Shown here: positions 46,987 to 55,605 of the stretch, one piece after another
How positions within the stretch are numbered: the first letter of the stretch is position 1
How the letters are laid out: every line of letters starts with the position of its first letter
Source: Mycobacterium sp. SMC-4
Lineage (GTDB): Bacteria; Actinomycetota; Actinomycetes; Mycobacteriales; Mycobacteriaceae
Reading direction: 5' to 3'
Length of the DNA stretch: 64,000 nucleotides
NCBI RefSeq assembly: GCF_025263265.1
Contig: NZ_CP079869.1
Location: 2,356,001 to 2,420,000, forward strand
Made by a program: the position numbers and the translations under genes
Notes under the pieces: model-generated
Told to the model about the DNA's origin: nothing
Seen by the model: the letters and a program-made list of their open reading frames with translations, nothing else
The model's database searches: none

Positions 46987-48258
46987 TCAGGTCGTGTTTC
47001 GCTTGACCTGATTGAACGGTACCCCGCGGTCGGCGGCGAACTCCCGGGGGAATCCGAGGATGCGCTCCCCGATGACATTGCGCGCCATCTCCGAGGTGCC
47101 CCCGCCGATCGACCCTGTCTGGCGCGACAGGTACCGCACGCCGACGTCGAGCAGGTCGGCCAACTCACCACCTTCGTCGACAACACCGGCCGTACCGGCG
47201 ATCGACAGCGCGGTATCGACCTCCAGTTCGGTGGTCTCCGCATGGAACAGCCGGATCATGGTGCCGGCGTTCGGCGGAAGCGAACCATTGGTGATGCCCC
47301 GGAACACGTGGTCGATGAGCTGCTCCTTGACCAGGCGACGAGTCAGCGCACGACCAGCGATGTCTTGTACGACCGGGTTGTCACCTTGCCCAGTGAGCTC
47401 GGCCAGGCCGATGTGATCGGGCGGCATCTCGTTGGCGTTCTCCGCGGCGGTGCCGCTGGCGAATTCCGAGCCGCCGCCGACGGCACGCCGTTCGTGATGC
47501 AGTTGGCGCGAGGCCACCGTCCAGCCGTCGTTGACCTCGCCCACCACCGCATCAAGCGGCAGTTCGAGGTTGTCGAAGAACTCTTCGCAGAACTCCTCGT
47601 TCCCGTTGACCTCTTTGATCCGTCGCATGGTGATGCCCGGGGCGTTGAGCGGCACCAGGAACATGGTCAGGCCCTGGTGTTTGGGTACCGACCAATCGGT
47701 CCGTGCCAGCATCAGGCCGTAGTCACCGGCGAAGGCGCTGGTGCTCCAGGTCTTGGCGCCGTTGATGATCCAGGTGTCGCCTCGGCGTTCTGCGCGGGTG
47801 ATCACCCCCGCCAGATCGGATCCGCCGTTGGGTTCTGACAGCAGCTGAACCAGGACCTCCTCTCCGCGGATGGCCGCGGAGATGCGTTGACGTTTCTGGA
47901 CCTCACTGCCCATGTCCAGGATCGTCGCCGCGCAGATGGTGAACGACGGGGTGTTGAGGATCAACGGCATCTCGTAGCACTGGCACTCGGCGTTGAACGC
48001 GCGTTGGTAGGCATAGTCCAAGCCCAGGCCGCCGTACTCCCGCGGGAAGCAGATGCCGGCGAATCCGCCTGCATGCAAACGCTTCTGCAGCTCCTTGGCG
48101 CGGTCCCAGGAAGACTGCTCGGCGCGTACCGAGAACGGGGGGTGCTCTGGGTCGACCCTGGGCATGTTCGCCGCGAGCCAGGCCCGCGCTCGGGCGGCGA
48201 ACTCCTCGACCGACTCGGTGGTGGTCACGGTCGCGGCCTCGGTCTCGGTCTCGGTCAT
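46987..48258 (-). CDS. Acyl-CoA dehydrogenase, second subunit of pair
   Basis: The product has 423 residues of the FadE family. FPREYGGLGLDYAYQRAF, QLLSEPNGGSDLAGVITRAE, NGAKTWSTSAFAGDYGLMLART and YLSRQTGSIGGGTSEMARNVIGERILGFPRE are present. The C-terminal catalytic region has GGTSEMARN rather than the usual EGT, as in heteromeric steroid/cholesterol-type acyl-CoA dehydrogenases, where only one subunit carries the base. It overlaps the partner gene by ATGA, so an alpha2beta2 complex is likely. Confidence 0.9.
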   Translation of the reverse strand: MTETETEAATVTTTESVEEFAARARAWLAANMPRVDPEHPPFSVRAEQSSWDRAKELQKRLHAGGFAGICFPREYGGLGLDYAYQRAFNAECQCYEMPLILNTPSFTICAATILDMGSEVQKRQRISAAIRGEEVLVQLLSEPNGGSDLAGVITRAERRGDTWIINGAKTWSTSAFAGDYGLMLARTDWSVPKHQGLTMFLVPLNAPGITMRRIKEVNGNEEFCEEFFDNLELPLDAVVGEVNDGWTVASRQLHHERRAVGGGSEFASGTAAENANEMPPDHIGLAELTGQGDNPVVQDIAGRALTRRLVKEQLIDHVFRGITNGSLPPNAGTMIRLFHAETTELEVDTALSIAGTAGVVDEGGELADLLDVGVRYLSRQTGSIGGGTSEMARNVIGERILGFPREFAADRGVPFNQVKRNTT

Positions 48259-49406
48259 GCCGGGCTCTCCGTCTTCTTGCTCAGGGAATACACCGCGCGG
48301 TGGTGATCCTGGGGGGATCCGAATATCGCGCGGTACAAAGCGGCGCGGCGCAGATACAGGTGTAGATCGTGCTCCCACGTCACCCCGATACCGCCGTGCA
48401 TCTGCACACAGTCCTGGAGCATCATCGGAGCGCGTTCGCCGACATAGGCTTTGGCCACGCTGACCAGCTTGACCGCCTCGGGGGAGCGGTGCGCCACGGC
48501 GTCCACGGCAGCGGCAGTGGTCGCCCGGCATGCTTCGAACCACATCTTCATGTCTGCGGCGCGGTGCTTGAGTGCCTGGTAGGACGCCAGCGGGCGGCCA
48601 AAGCTGTGCCGGTCGAACAGCCACTGGTTGGTCATGGCCAACACGGTGTCGAGGATGCCGACCAACTCGGCACATTGCAGGATCAACGCGATCTGGCGCT
48701 GGCGTTCGATGATTGCCGGGGTCTGCTCTGTTGTGCCCAACGCTGCGGACTCGGCGATCTGGACGCCGTCGAAGTCCACACGTGCATAACGCTTCACCAG
48801 ATCGACCGATGTCTGCGGTGTCACCGTGACTCCCCGCGCATCGGTCGGGACCAGGAACTGCTGCAGCCGGCCATCGCACAGCGCCACCACGAGTACTGTG
48901 TGGCTGTCCGTGCCCGCCTCGACGCGGTCTTTGACACCGTCGAGGCGGTAGCCGGCCTCGGTGCGGGTCGCTACGGTGCCCACCGCGGACCGATCCGCCG
49001 GGGCGAACGGGCGGGTGGGTTCGTAGACCGCCCAGGAGGCGACGCGCTCACCGGAGATCAACGCCTCGATGGTCGCCTCGTGACCTTCCGGCGCCTCGAC
49101 GAGCCCGGCAAGCACCACGCTGACCGGATGAAGTGGTCCCGGGGCCACGGTATGCCCGATCTGCTCGGCGACCAAAGCCAGGTCGGTCACGCCGCCCGAG
49201 ACCCCTCCGGACACGCTGCCGCCGCCGAGCTCTTCGGGCACCAACAGGCTGGTCCAGCCCAATTCGGCGGCGCGTTGCCACCATTCGGGTCCGAACGAGA
49301 CATCCGAGGCATGCAGGCCCCGCACGTGGGTCAGCGATGCCTGCTTTTCCAGGAAGGTCTGCGTCGTCGACGCGAAGAGCATCTGCTCCGGGTCGGCCAC
49401 GGTCAT
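48255..49406 (-). CDS. Acyl-CoA dehydrogenase, first subunit of pair
   Basis: The product has 383 residues, a shorter and more divergent FadE with WTSLLVPEELGGGSVSGG, RLDGVKDRVEAGTDSHTVLVV, QALKHRAADMKMWFEACRATT and CVQMHGGIGVTWEHDLHLYLRRA. The motif region MHGGIGVTWEHD is complete. A Gly/Ser-rich stretch (GGGSVSGGVSGGV) interrupts the N-terminal domain. It is encoded immediately upstream of its partner and overlaps the amidohydrolase stop by one base. Confidence 0.9.
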   Translation of the reverse strand: MTVADPEQMLFASTTQTFLEKQASLTHVRGLHASDVSFGPEWWQRAAELGWTSLLVPEELGGGSVSGGVSGGVTDLALVAEQIGHTVAPGPLHPVSVVLAGLVEAPEGHEATIEALISGERVASWAVYEPTRPFAPADRSAVGTVATRTEAGYRLDGVKDRVEAGTDSHTVLVVALCDGRLQQFLVPTDARGVTVTPQTSVDLVKRYARVDFDGVQIAESAALGTTEQTPAIIERQRQIALILQCAELVGILDTVLAMTNQWLFDRHSFGRPLASYQALKHRAADMKMWFEACRATTAAAVDAVAHRSPEAVKLVSVAKAYVGERAPMMLQDCVQMHGGIGVTWEHDLHLYLRRAALYRAIFGSPQDHHRAVYSLSKKTESPA

Positions 49407-50635
49407 CAGGCGATGACCAACGCCGGAACGTCGGGCTTGTATACCTTCTTGTTCGGTACCTTGAACAGCTCGACGAGGTTGCCGCCCATCACCTTCCGGA
49501 TGGCGTCTTCGTCGAGGCCATTCTGCTCGAGTTGGTCGACCAGTGTGATCGGGTCGGCGAGCCCTTCCGGGTGCGGCCAGTCCGAGCCGAAGATGACCCG
49601 GTCGATGCCCAACAGATCGGCCATCTGCCCGAAGTCGTCCTCCCAGAACGGCGCGACGTAGACGCCGCGCTTGAACGCCTCGATCGGGTTCTCCGGGAAC
49701 TCCTGGGGCATCTTCTTGTAGACGTCCTGGAACTGATAGAAGAGGTAGGGGACCCAGGACGCGCCGTTCTCGATCGACAGGATGCGCAGGTCCGGGTTGC
49801 GTGACAGCGCACCGTGGCACACCAACGCGGCCATGGTGTCCTCGATGGGGCGCTTACCCATCGCGACCATGCGGAACGCGGTGGGCCGGAACGGCAGGAA
49901 CTCGTCGGCTGGTTCCCAGTCGTTGAGGTACTGCGCATAGCCGCTGTCGGACGCGTGCATGCACACCGGGATCCCGGCCTTGACGCAGGCATCCCAGAAC
50001 GGATCGAACTCGGGCAGGCCCAACGAGCGGGTGCCGCGGTAGCCGGGAACCGGCGCCGGGCGTACCAGCACGGTCTTGGCCCCGCGCTCCAGACACCACT
50101 CGAGCTCTTCGAGGGCGCGGTCGACGACCGAGAGGTTGATCACCGGCGTGGACAGGATGCGGCCCTGGTAGTCGAACTGCCATGTCTCGTACATCCATTG
50201 ATTCAGTGCGTGGATGATGTCCAGGATCAGATCGGGATCGTCTTTCATGCGCTCCTCGACCAGGCTGGCCAGCGTCGGGAACATGATCGTGTAATCCAGG
50301 CCCAGTCCGTCGATCACCTCGAGGCGGGCTTCGGGATTGCGGAAGGCAGGAATGGCCTTCATCGGCTTACCCATCACCTCTCGGAAGCTCTTGCCGCCGC
50401 TGCCGTGCCTGAAGTACTCCTCCTGGGCGCCGGGGCGGGCGACGACCTCGAAGGTCGGGTTGGGGATGTAATCGCTGATGTGGTTGCGAACAACGATCTT
50501 GGTGCGTCCGTGCACATCGATGTAGTCGATGACGCCCTTGCGGTGGTCCGGAAGGAACTGGGTCAGCGCTTCCTTGGGCTCGTAGAAGTGATTGTCGGCA
50601 TCGAACACCGGATAGTCGAGGTGGCGTGATGGCAT
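49406..50635 (-). CDS. Amidohydrolase-2 family metal-dependent hydrolase
   Basis: The product has 409 residues with a TIM-barrel amidohydrolase fold of the ACMSD/decarboxylase type. The N-terminal metal motif DADNHF, the central CMHASDSGYA and the C-terminal FGSDWPHPEGL supply the expected ligands. Proteins of this kind in actinobacterial gene clusters act on CoA-linked or aromatic/steroid acids. GGAGG stands 7 nt before the ATG at 50635. It is the first gene of the operon and has two copies of the 15-bp palindrome in its promoter region. Confidence 0.9.
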   Translation of the reverse strand: MPSRHLDYPVFDADNHFYEPKEALTQFLPDHRKGVIDYIDVHGRTKIVVRNHISDYIPNPTFEVVARPGAQEEYFRHGSGGKSFREVMGKPMKAIPAFRNPEARLEVIDGLGLDYTIMFPTLASLVEERMKDDPDLILDIIHALNQWMYETWQFDYQGRILSTPVINLSVVDRALEELEWCLERGAKTVLVRPAPVPGYRGTRSLGLPEFDPFWDACVKAGIPVCMHASDSGYAQYLNDWEPADEFLPFRPTAFRMVAMGKRPIEDTMAALVCHGALSRNPDLRILSIENGASWVPYLFYQFQDVYKKMPQEFPENPIEAFKRGVYVAPFWEDDFGQMADLLGIDRVIFGSDWPHPEGLADPITLVDQLEQNGLDEDAIRKVMGGNLVELFKVPNKKVYKPDVPALVIA

Positions 50636-50671
50636 GGTGTTGCCTCCTGACGCGTCGAAGGTAGGTGGGCT

Positions 50672-50686
50672 GGTAATGGCATTACC
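50672..50686. promoter_or_regulatory. TetR-type operator, box 1
   Basis: GGTAATGGCATTACC is a 15-bp palindrome with 7-bp arms around one central base. Its centre is 22 bp from that of box 2, two helical turns, so two dimers would bind the same DNA face. Confidence 0.75.
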
Positions 50687-50693
50687 GCTTGGT

Positions 50694-50708
50694 GGTAACG
50701 ACATTACC
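50694..50708. promoter_or_regulatory. TetR-type operator, box 2
   Basis: GGTAACGACATTACC, extendable to the 19-bp GTGGTAACGACATTACCAC, is a second copy of the same motif upstream of the amidohydrolase operon. Confidence 0.75.
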
Positions 50709-50758
50709 ACGCGCTTGTGTAACGGCGCCATAGCCGGTTGCGCGGCTGTCATTGCAGG

Positions 50759-51421
50759 TCAAAGCTCTGAGTCGGTGAGTCCTCGCACGCACAACGTGTA
50801 GAGGTGGGTGCCGTCGATCGGCACCCCGTTGAGCTCGGTGCCCAGCTCACGTAGCCGCAGCGCCCCCAACACCGTCTGCATCAGGATCGCGGCGTCGGTA
50901 TTGACGTCGAGGTCTGCGCGGAAAGCCTTCTCGGCGATACCGCGGCGCAGGACGTCGACGACCAGCTGGTGCAGCGGTGCGAGCACCTTGGCGAACTCCT
51001 TGGGCCGGTGCTCGAGCAGGTGGTCGTTGTAGTAGGTCAAGCCCCTGTTGATGCTGTCCTGCGTGCTCGATTCGGCCGGGGCGCCGATGCGTTCGATCAG
51101 CCTGCGCAGTGCCTCGGCGCTGGGCAGGGTTTCGGTCTCGGCCCGCCACTTCTCGGTGGCGTCGGCCATGATCTTCTCGACCAGGGCCAACAACAGCTCG
51201 TCCTTGGTGGCAAAGTGCTGGTAGAACGCCCTCAACGAGGTCTTCGATCGCTCCACCACCTCCAGGACGGTGAAGTCGGTGCGGCCGGTCTCGCCGAGGA
51301 TGGCCAGTGCCGACCGCATGAAGCGGGTGGCGCGAGACTCGGGCTCCGCTGCTGCCGTCCCCATCTGGGGTTCTTTGGCCGCTTTCGCCGCCCGCACGCC
51401 CCTCACGGTCATCGAAGCCAT
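50759..51421 (-). CDS. TetR-family regulator of the acyl-CoA dehydrogenase cluster
   Basis: The product has 220 residues. The helix-turn-helix (FTVLEVVERSKTSLRAFYQHFATKDELLLALVEKI) is at about residues 48-85 after a variable basic N-terminus. The start is either the ATG at 51421 (AAGG touching it) or the ATG at 51412 (AAGG 9 nt upstream, preferred by spacing). The gene lies between the amidohydrolase operon and the thioesterase. A copy of GGTAAYGRCRTTACC stands 24 bp before its start, consistent with autoregulation. Confidence 0.88.
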   Translation of the reverse strand: MASMTVRGVRAAKAAKEPQMGTAAAEPESRATRFMRSALAILGETGRTDFTVLEVVERSKTSLRAFYQHFATKDELLLALVEKIMADATEKWRAETETLPSAEALRRLIERIGAPAESSTQDSINRGLTYYNDHLLEHRPKEFAKVLAPLHQLVVDVLRRGIAEKAFRADLDVNTDAAILMQTVLGALRLRELGTELNGVPIDGTHLYTLCVRGLTDSEL

Positions 51422-51444
51422 CCTTCCGCTGGGGAGAAGTAGTT

Positions 51445-51459
51445 GGTAATGACGTTACC
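51445..51459. promoter_or_regulatory. TetR-type operator, box 3
   Basis: GGTAATGACGTTACC lies in the divergent gap between the tetR gene and the thioesterase at 51523, so one site could repress both. It shares the consensus GGTAAYGRCRTTACC with boxes 1 and 2. Confidence 0.75.
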
Positions 51460-51522
51460 GCCAGCGGCGAAGCTCGGTTACTGTTCCCTGCGACAGTTAC
51501 TCGGTTGGAGGCGATCACACAC

Positions 51523-52407
51523 ATGACAGCGGATTCAGGACAGGCGCAGTGGACCGTGCAGGGACTGCTGGATCTGTTCGACCCAGAGCCGAGCGGTCAG
51601 GACACATACACGGTGCAGACAGGTCTCGCCGGCGAGGACGAGCGCCAGGTGGTGGAGGGCACACAGATCCTGGCAGCCTCGATCGTGGCTGCTGCCAAGC
51701 AGTTTCCGGACAAGTCGATCCGTTCGGCGTACGCGGTGTTCGCGCGCGCGGTGATGGTCAGCGCCGGTCCGGTCGAGCTACAGGTCGACGTCGTCAGCGC
51801 CGGGCGCTCGACGGCCACCGCGGTGATTGCCGCAGTGCAGAACGGTAAGCGCTGCATCACCACCACGGTGCTGGCCGATGTTCCGACCGAAGACGTGATC
51901 CGTCATCAACTGCCCAAACCCGACGTGGCCGCACCCGCCGACTCGAACGTCTCACCGATGCCCATGGTCGGGCGCGAACTGCGCCTGGTCGACGTCGTCG
52001 ACGTCAACAGTCCCGACGAGGTCGGTCCGCCCGAGCTTCACGCCTGGCTGCACTACGACCCGATTCCCACGCGTGACGATCTGGCCAAGGCGCTTGTCGC
52101 ATACTTCACCGGCCATCTGGGGATTTCGACGACAATGCGGGCCCACGAGGGCATCGGTACCAGTCAGGCGCACTTGACTGTGTCCACAGCTCCGATGACA
52201 GTGTCGGTCAGTTTCCACGAGCCGGTTCGGTGGGACGGGTGGTTGCTCTACAGCCACGAGAGCACTCAGGTCGGGGCCGGTATGTCCTATGTGCGCGGCA
52301 CCGTGCACACCGAGCACGGTGAGCTCATCGCGTCGTTCACCCAGGACGCCCTGATCCGGCCGCTGCGGACCACCGACGCGGCGATCAAGCACCAGTCGCG
52401 GCTGTAG
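51523..52407 (+). CDS. TesB-like double-hotdog thioesterase family protein
   Basis: The product has 294 residues. The N-terminal hotdog (VVEGTQILAASIVAAAKQFPDKSIRSAYAVFARAVMVSAGPVELQVDVVSAGRSTATAVIAA) and a C-terminal hotdog (MTVSVSFHEPVRWDGWLLYSHESTQVGAGMSYVRGTVHTEHGELIASFTQDALIR) give a TesB-type arrangement. The C-terminal Q(D/N)ALIR motif matches acyl-CoA thioesterase II. The ATG at 51523 follows GGAGG. It is divergent from tetR under the shared operator and probably releases an acid from a CoA intermediate of the cluster. Confidence 0.8.
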   Translation: MTADSGQAQWTVQGLLDLFDPEPSGQDTYTVQTGLAGEDERQVVEGTQILAASIVAAAKQFPDKSIRSAYAVFARAVMVSAGPVELQVDVVSAGRSTATAVIAAVQNGKRCITTTVLADVPTEDVIRHQLPKPDVAAPADSNVSPMPMVGRELRLVDVVDVNSPDEVGPPELHAWLHYDPIPTRDDLAKALVAYFTGHLGISTTMRAHEGIGTSQAHLTVSTAPMTVSVSFHEPVRWDGWLLYSHESTQVGAGMSYVRGTVHTEHGELIASFTQDALIRPLRTTDAAIKHQSRL

Positions 52408-54037
52408 CCGACCGCAGCGCAGACTGCAGCACCTCCAGCGGCAGACCGCCGAGATCCAGTGCGTGACTGTGGAACTCCTTCAAGGCCATGCCCTTTCCGG
52501 TCATCTCTGCGCGCAGCTGATTCCAGATGCGTTGGCCGATGGCATATGAGGGCGCCTGACCTGGCCATCCGAGGTAGCGGTCGAGTTCGAATTGCAGATG
52601 TTCGGCGCCCATCGCGCTGTGCCGGGTCAAGAAACCCCATGCTTTCTCGGCATCCCAGACTCCTCCTCCGGGCGCAGACATCGCGCAGTGCACGCCGATG
52701 TCGATGACCACCCGCGCGGCGCGGAAGCGTTGTGCGTCAAGCATCCCGATGCGGTCCCCGGGATCGTCGAGCCATCCCAGCTCAGCCATCAGTCGCTCGG
52801 CGTAGAGCGCCCAACCTTCGCCGTGCCCAGAAACGAAGCACCCCAACCGGCGCCACCGGTTGAGCCGGTCGGCGAGGAACACCGCGCGCCCGATCTGCAG
52901 GTGATGCCCGGGGACTCCCTCGTGGAACACGGTGGTGGTTTCCTGCCAGGTGTGAAACGTGTCCACGCCGTAGGGCACCGACCACCACATCCGCCCGGGT
53001 CTGCTGAAATCCTCCGATGGTCCGGTGTAGTAGATCCCGCCGGTATGTGTCGGCGCGATACGGCATTCCAGCCGCCGCAGCGGGTCGGCGATGTCGAATT
53101 CGGTGTCGGCGAGCGCGTCAACGGCGCGGTCCGACAGGTCCTGCATCCAGGCCTGCAGCGCGTCCACGCCGCGCACCAGATATCGTGGCTCGCCGTCGAG
53201 TCTGCGCAGTGCCTCACCCACCGAGGATCCGGGGTAGAGCTGCTGCGCCAGCGACTCTTGTTCGGCCACAATATCTTCCAGAATCGATAAACCCCACTGG
53301 TAGGTCTCGTCCAGATCGACATCGGCCCCTAGGAACGAGCGGGACCACAACCGGTAGGCGTCGCGGCCCACGGCGTCTTCGGCGCGTGCGCGCGGCGCTA
53401 TCTCGTCGCCGAGTATCCGGCCCAGCTCGCGATAGGCGTTGGCCGCGTGGGAGGCGTTGGTCAGCAGTTCGTCGCGCAGTGTCGGATTCTCCGGCACTGC
53501 AGTGGTCACCAGGTCCAGCAGCAACTGCTGGGTGCTGGTCGACTGGTCGATACCGCGTGCGATCTGACGCACTGCCGGCGGATTGGGGCCCGCGGCCGCA
53601 GCCCGCAGCGCGTCGGCGTAGCCGGCGATCCGGCCGGGTAGCCTGGCCAACCGAGTGTTGATCGCTGCCCAGTCCTGCTCGGTCTGGGTCGGCATCAGAT
53701 CGAAGACCTTGCGCATCGACTGCAGCGGTGAGGCGATCACATTGAGCTCGCCGAGGTCGAAGCCGGCGTCGTTGAGGTCGATCAGCACGCTCAGACGTTC
53801 CCGCAGCGCCGCCACCGTGACTGTGTCGACGTCGTCGGCGGGAGAGACGGTTTCGAGCTCGCGGAGGGCATCGCGTGCGGCGTCGGCCCGCGCGGCCACG
53901 CCGGCGGGGGAGTAATCGGTGATTTCGGTGTCGTGGCCGCTGATCCCCATTTCGGTCGCTGCGCAGGGGTCGAGTTCGGCAAGCGTGTCGAGATAGCGTT
54001 CGGCGACCGCATCGACGGCCGTTGTCGGCCTACCCAA
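52385..54037 (-). CDS. DUF885 family putative metallopeptidase
   Basis: The product has 550 residues. The zinc-binding motif HEGVPGHHLQ (HExxxGHH) and the downstream SGHGEGWALYAERLMAELGW are those of the DUF885 group, thought to be metal-dependent carboxypeptidase-like enzymes. No signal peptide is seen. The start is TTG at 54037, inside the 3' end of the upstream metalloprotease gene (8-bp overlap). Its own 3' end overlaps the convergent thioesterase by 23 bp. Confidence 0.88.
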   Translation of the reverse strand: MGRPTTAVDAVAERYLDTLAELDPCAATEMGISGHDTEITDYSPAGVAARADAARDALRELETVSPADDVDTVTVAALRERLSVLIDLNDAGFDLGELNVIASPLQSMRKVFDLMPTQTEQDWAAINTRLARLPGRIAGYADALRAAAAGPNPPAVRQIARGIDQSTSTQQLLLDLVTTAVPENPTLRDELLTNASHAANAYRELGRILGDEIAPRARAEDAVGRDAYRLWSRSFLGADVDLDETYQWGLSILEDIVAEQESLAQQLYPGSSVGEALRRLDGEPRYLVRGVDALQAWMQDLSDRAVDALADTEFDIADPLRRLECRIAPTHTGGIYYTGPSEDFSRPGRMWWSVPYGVDTFHTWQETTTVFHEGVPGHHLQIGRAVFLADRLNRWRRLGCFVSGHGEGWALYAERLMAELGWLDDPGDRIGMLDAQRFRAARVVIDIGVHCAMSAPGGGVWDAEKAWGFLTRHSAMGAEHLQFELDRYLGWPGQAPSYAIGQRIWNQLRAEMTGKGMALKEFHSHALDLGGLPLEVLQSALRSATAATGA

Positions 54038-54929
54038 GGTTTCTGGTCGCGAACGTGTCGCAGGTCCGCGGGTCGCCGGTGCGGTAACCCTCGGTGAACC
54101 ATTTCTGCCGTTGGGTCGCCGAGCCGTGGGTCCACGCCTCCGGGTTGACCCGGCCGGTCGCCGCCTCCTGGATGCGGTCGTCGCCGACGGCTGCGGCCGC
54201 CGACAGGGCGTCGGCGATGTCGCGATCGGTCAACGGTTTGAGAAACGTGACGTCAGTGCCCTCTTGTTTCGTTATCGCCGCGTAGTGTGCCCAGACGCCG
54301 GCATAGCAGTCGGCCTGCAGTTCGGTGCGCACACCGGCACCGGTCGGGCCCTGGGCGCCGGGTCCCTGGGAGCGGCCCAGGATCCCTTGCAGGTTCTGCA
54401 CGTGATGGCCGAATTCGTGTGCGACGACGTACTCCTGGGCCAGCGGTCCGCCGCTGGCACCGAACCGGGTTTGCAGCACATCGAAGAACTCGACATCAAA
54501 GTACGCGGTCTGGTCCGCCGGACAGTAGAACGGACCGACGTCGCTGGTGGCAGGCCCGCACGCGGTGTTGACGTCATTACTGAACAGTGCGACCTGCGGC
54601 CGGGTGTACTGGCCCGGCAGCAGTTGGGCCCAAATGGCGTCCAGCGAGTTGCCCGTCGCCAGTACCCGGCATTGCACGATCGTGTTGGCGTCCTCGCCGG
54701 TCCGGCACTGGCTGATGTCGAACCCCGGAGCTGCGAAGCCGTCGGTGTTGTACTGCTGTTGTTGCGGCATCACGGTGCCGGGGTCGACCCCGAGCAGCAG
54801 CGCCACCACGACGATCAAGAGCCCCCCGACACCCCCGCCGACGGCGATGCCACGTCCCGGGCCGCGTCCGGTGCCGCCACTTGACGAAGCGGTACTGGTG
54901 TCGATGCGCATACCTTCGTTGAAGGTCAT
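54030..54929 (-). CDS. YpfJ-type neutral zinc metallopeptidase
   Basis: The product has 299 residues. One N-terminal membrane helix after a Gly/Ser-rich start (GIAVGGGVGGLLIVVVALLLG) is followed by the zinc motif VVAHEFGHHVQNLQGILGR and ELQADCYAGVWAHYA, as in the YpfJ/Zn-dependent peptidase family. Four Cys suggest disulfides outside the membrane. The ATG at 54929 is chosen from homology. It precedes the DUF885 gene. Confidence 0.9.
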   Translation of the reverse strand: MTFNEGMRIDTSTASSSGGTGRGPGRGIAVGGGVGGLLIVVVALLLGVDPGTVMPQQQQYNTDGFAAPGFDISQCRTGEDANTIVQCRVLATGNSLDAIWAQLLPGQYTRPQVALFSNDVNTACGPATSDVGPFYCPADQTAYFDVEFFDVLQTRFGASGGPLAQEYVVAHEFGHHVQNLQGILGRSQGPGAQGPTGAGVRTELQADCYAGVWAHYAAITKQEGTDVTFLKPLTDRDIADALSAAAAVGDDRIQEAATGRVNPEAWTHGSATQRQKWFTEGYRTGDPRTCDTFATRNLG

Positions 54930-54987
54930 GCCGGCTAGCTTCGCACATCGAGGTTGCGTCGGACACCGCATCGGCGACGCGTCAGCG

Positions 54988-55485
54988 TCAGGTTACGGCG
55001 AAGCGTGTCGCGCAGTAGTCACGCAGGTTGTAGAGGAACTTCTGGAACATCGCGCCCATCACCGGCTTGCCCAACGTCATCCCGGCGCGCGCGGCCACGC
55101 CGCGCGGTTTCATCGCCATCACCCAGGTCAGGTGGCAGCCGCCGGGGGTGCGCACCACCCGGTAGTCCTCGGCGAACGCGGCGATGCTGTTCGTCGATGC
55201 CTCGTTGAAGCGAAAAGCCATGCGTCGGTAAGGTTCCCAAGCCAGAAACTCCTCGTCGCCGACGATGCCCCCGCGCATCGTGACCGTGCGGGTGGTCCCG
55301 ACCCCGCGAGGTTCGGCACTGGTCCACGTCACGTTGGTGATCACCGTCGCCCAGTGTGGCCACGACTCTGCGTCGGCGAGCACCTCGAACAGCTGCTCTG
55401 GGGTGACGGGTAGGTCGACGGTGCTGACGAAGCGAAACGGCGCGGTTTCGACGAAGTTCAGATCGACGTGTTCGCAGGCCTGCAT
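54988..55485 (-). CDS. SRPBCC/START-like polyketide cyclase family protein
   Basis: The product has 165 residues and a START/SRPBCC fold: RFVSTVDLPVTPEQLFEVLADAESWPHWATVITNVTWTS, GTTRTVTM and CHLTWVMAMKPRG. These proteins bind small hydrophobic ligands; a function cannot be assigned. It is divergent from aspS, 58 bp upstream of the YpfJ-type gene on the same strand. Confidence 0.82.
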   Translation of the reverse strand: MQACEHVDLNFVETAPFRFVSTVDLPVTPEQLFEVLADAESWPHWATVITNVTWTSAEPRGVGTTRTVTMRGGIVGDEEFLAWEPYRRMAFRFNEASTNSIAAFAEDYRVVRTPGGCHLTWVMAMKPRGVAARAGMTLGKPVMGAMFQKFLYNLRDYCATRFAVT

Positions 55486-55563
55486 GGCCCTACACAGTAG
55501 GTCATGGTGGTTGGTCAGGCCGGGTGCGTGCGCACGCTCGGCGAGCTCCGCGGCGGTGACCTC

Positions 55564-55569
55564 TAGACT
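55564..55569 (+). promoter_or_regulatory. -10 hexamer for aspS
   Basis: TAGACT (TANNNT) would give a start near 55576 and a leader of about 30 nt holding CAGGAG before the GTG at 55606. Confidence 0.5.
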
Positions 55570-55605
55570 GATTCGTTGACATTCCCCCGCGAACAGGAGT
55601 ACTTC

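Noticed and set aside
46966..46987. Terminator between the radical SAM gene and the convergent FadE.
   Set aside because: Only a 6-bp TGAGCT/AGCTCA pairing with a long loop and no U-tract is present, too weak to call.
48259..48879. N-terminal extension of the 423-residue acyl-CoA dehydrogenase.
   Set aside because: The extra frame overlaps most of the partner FadE in another frame; the ATG at 48258 overlaps the partner stop and begins the family domain.
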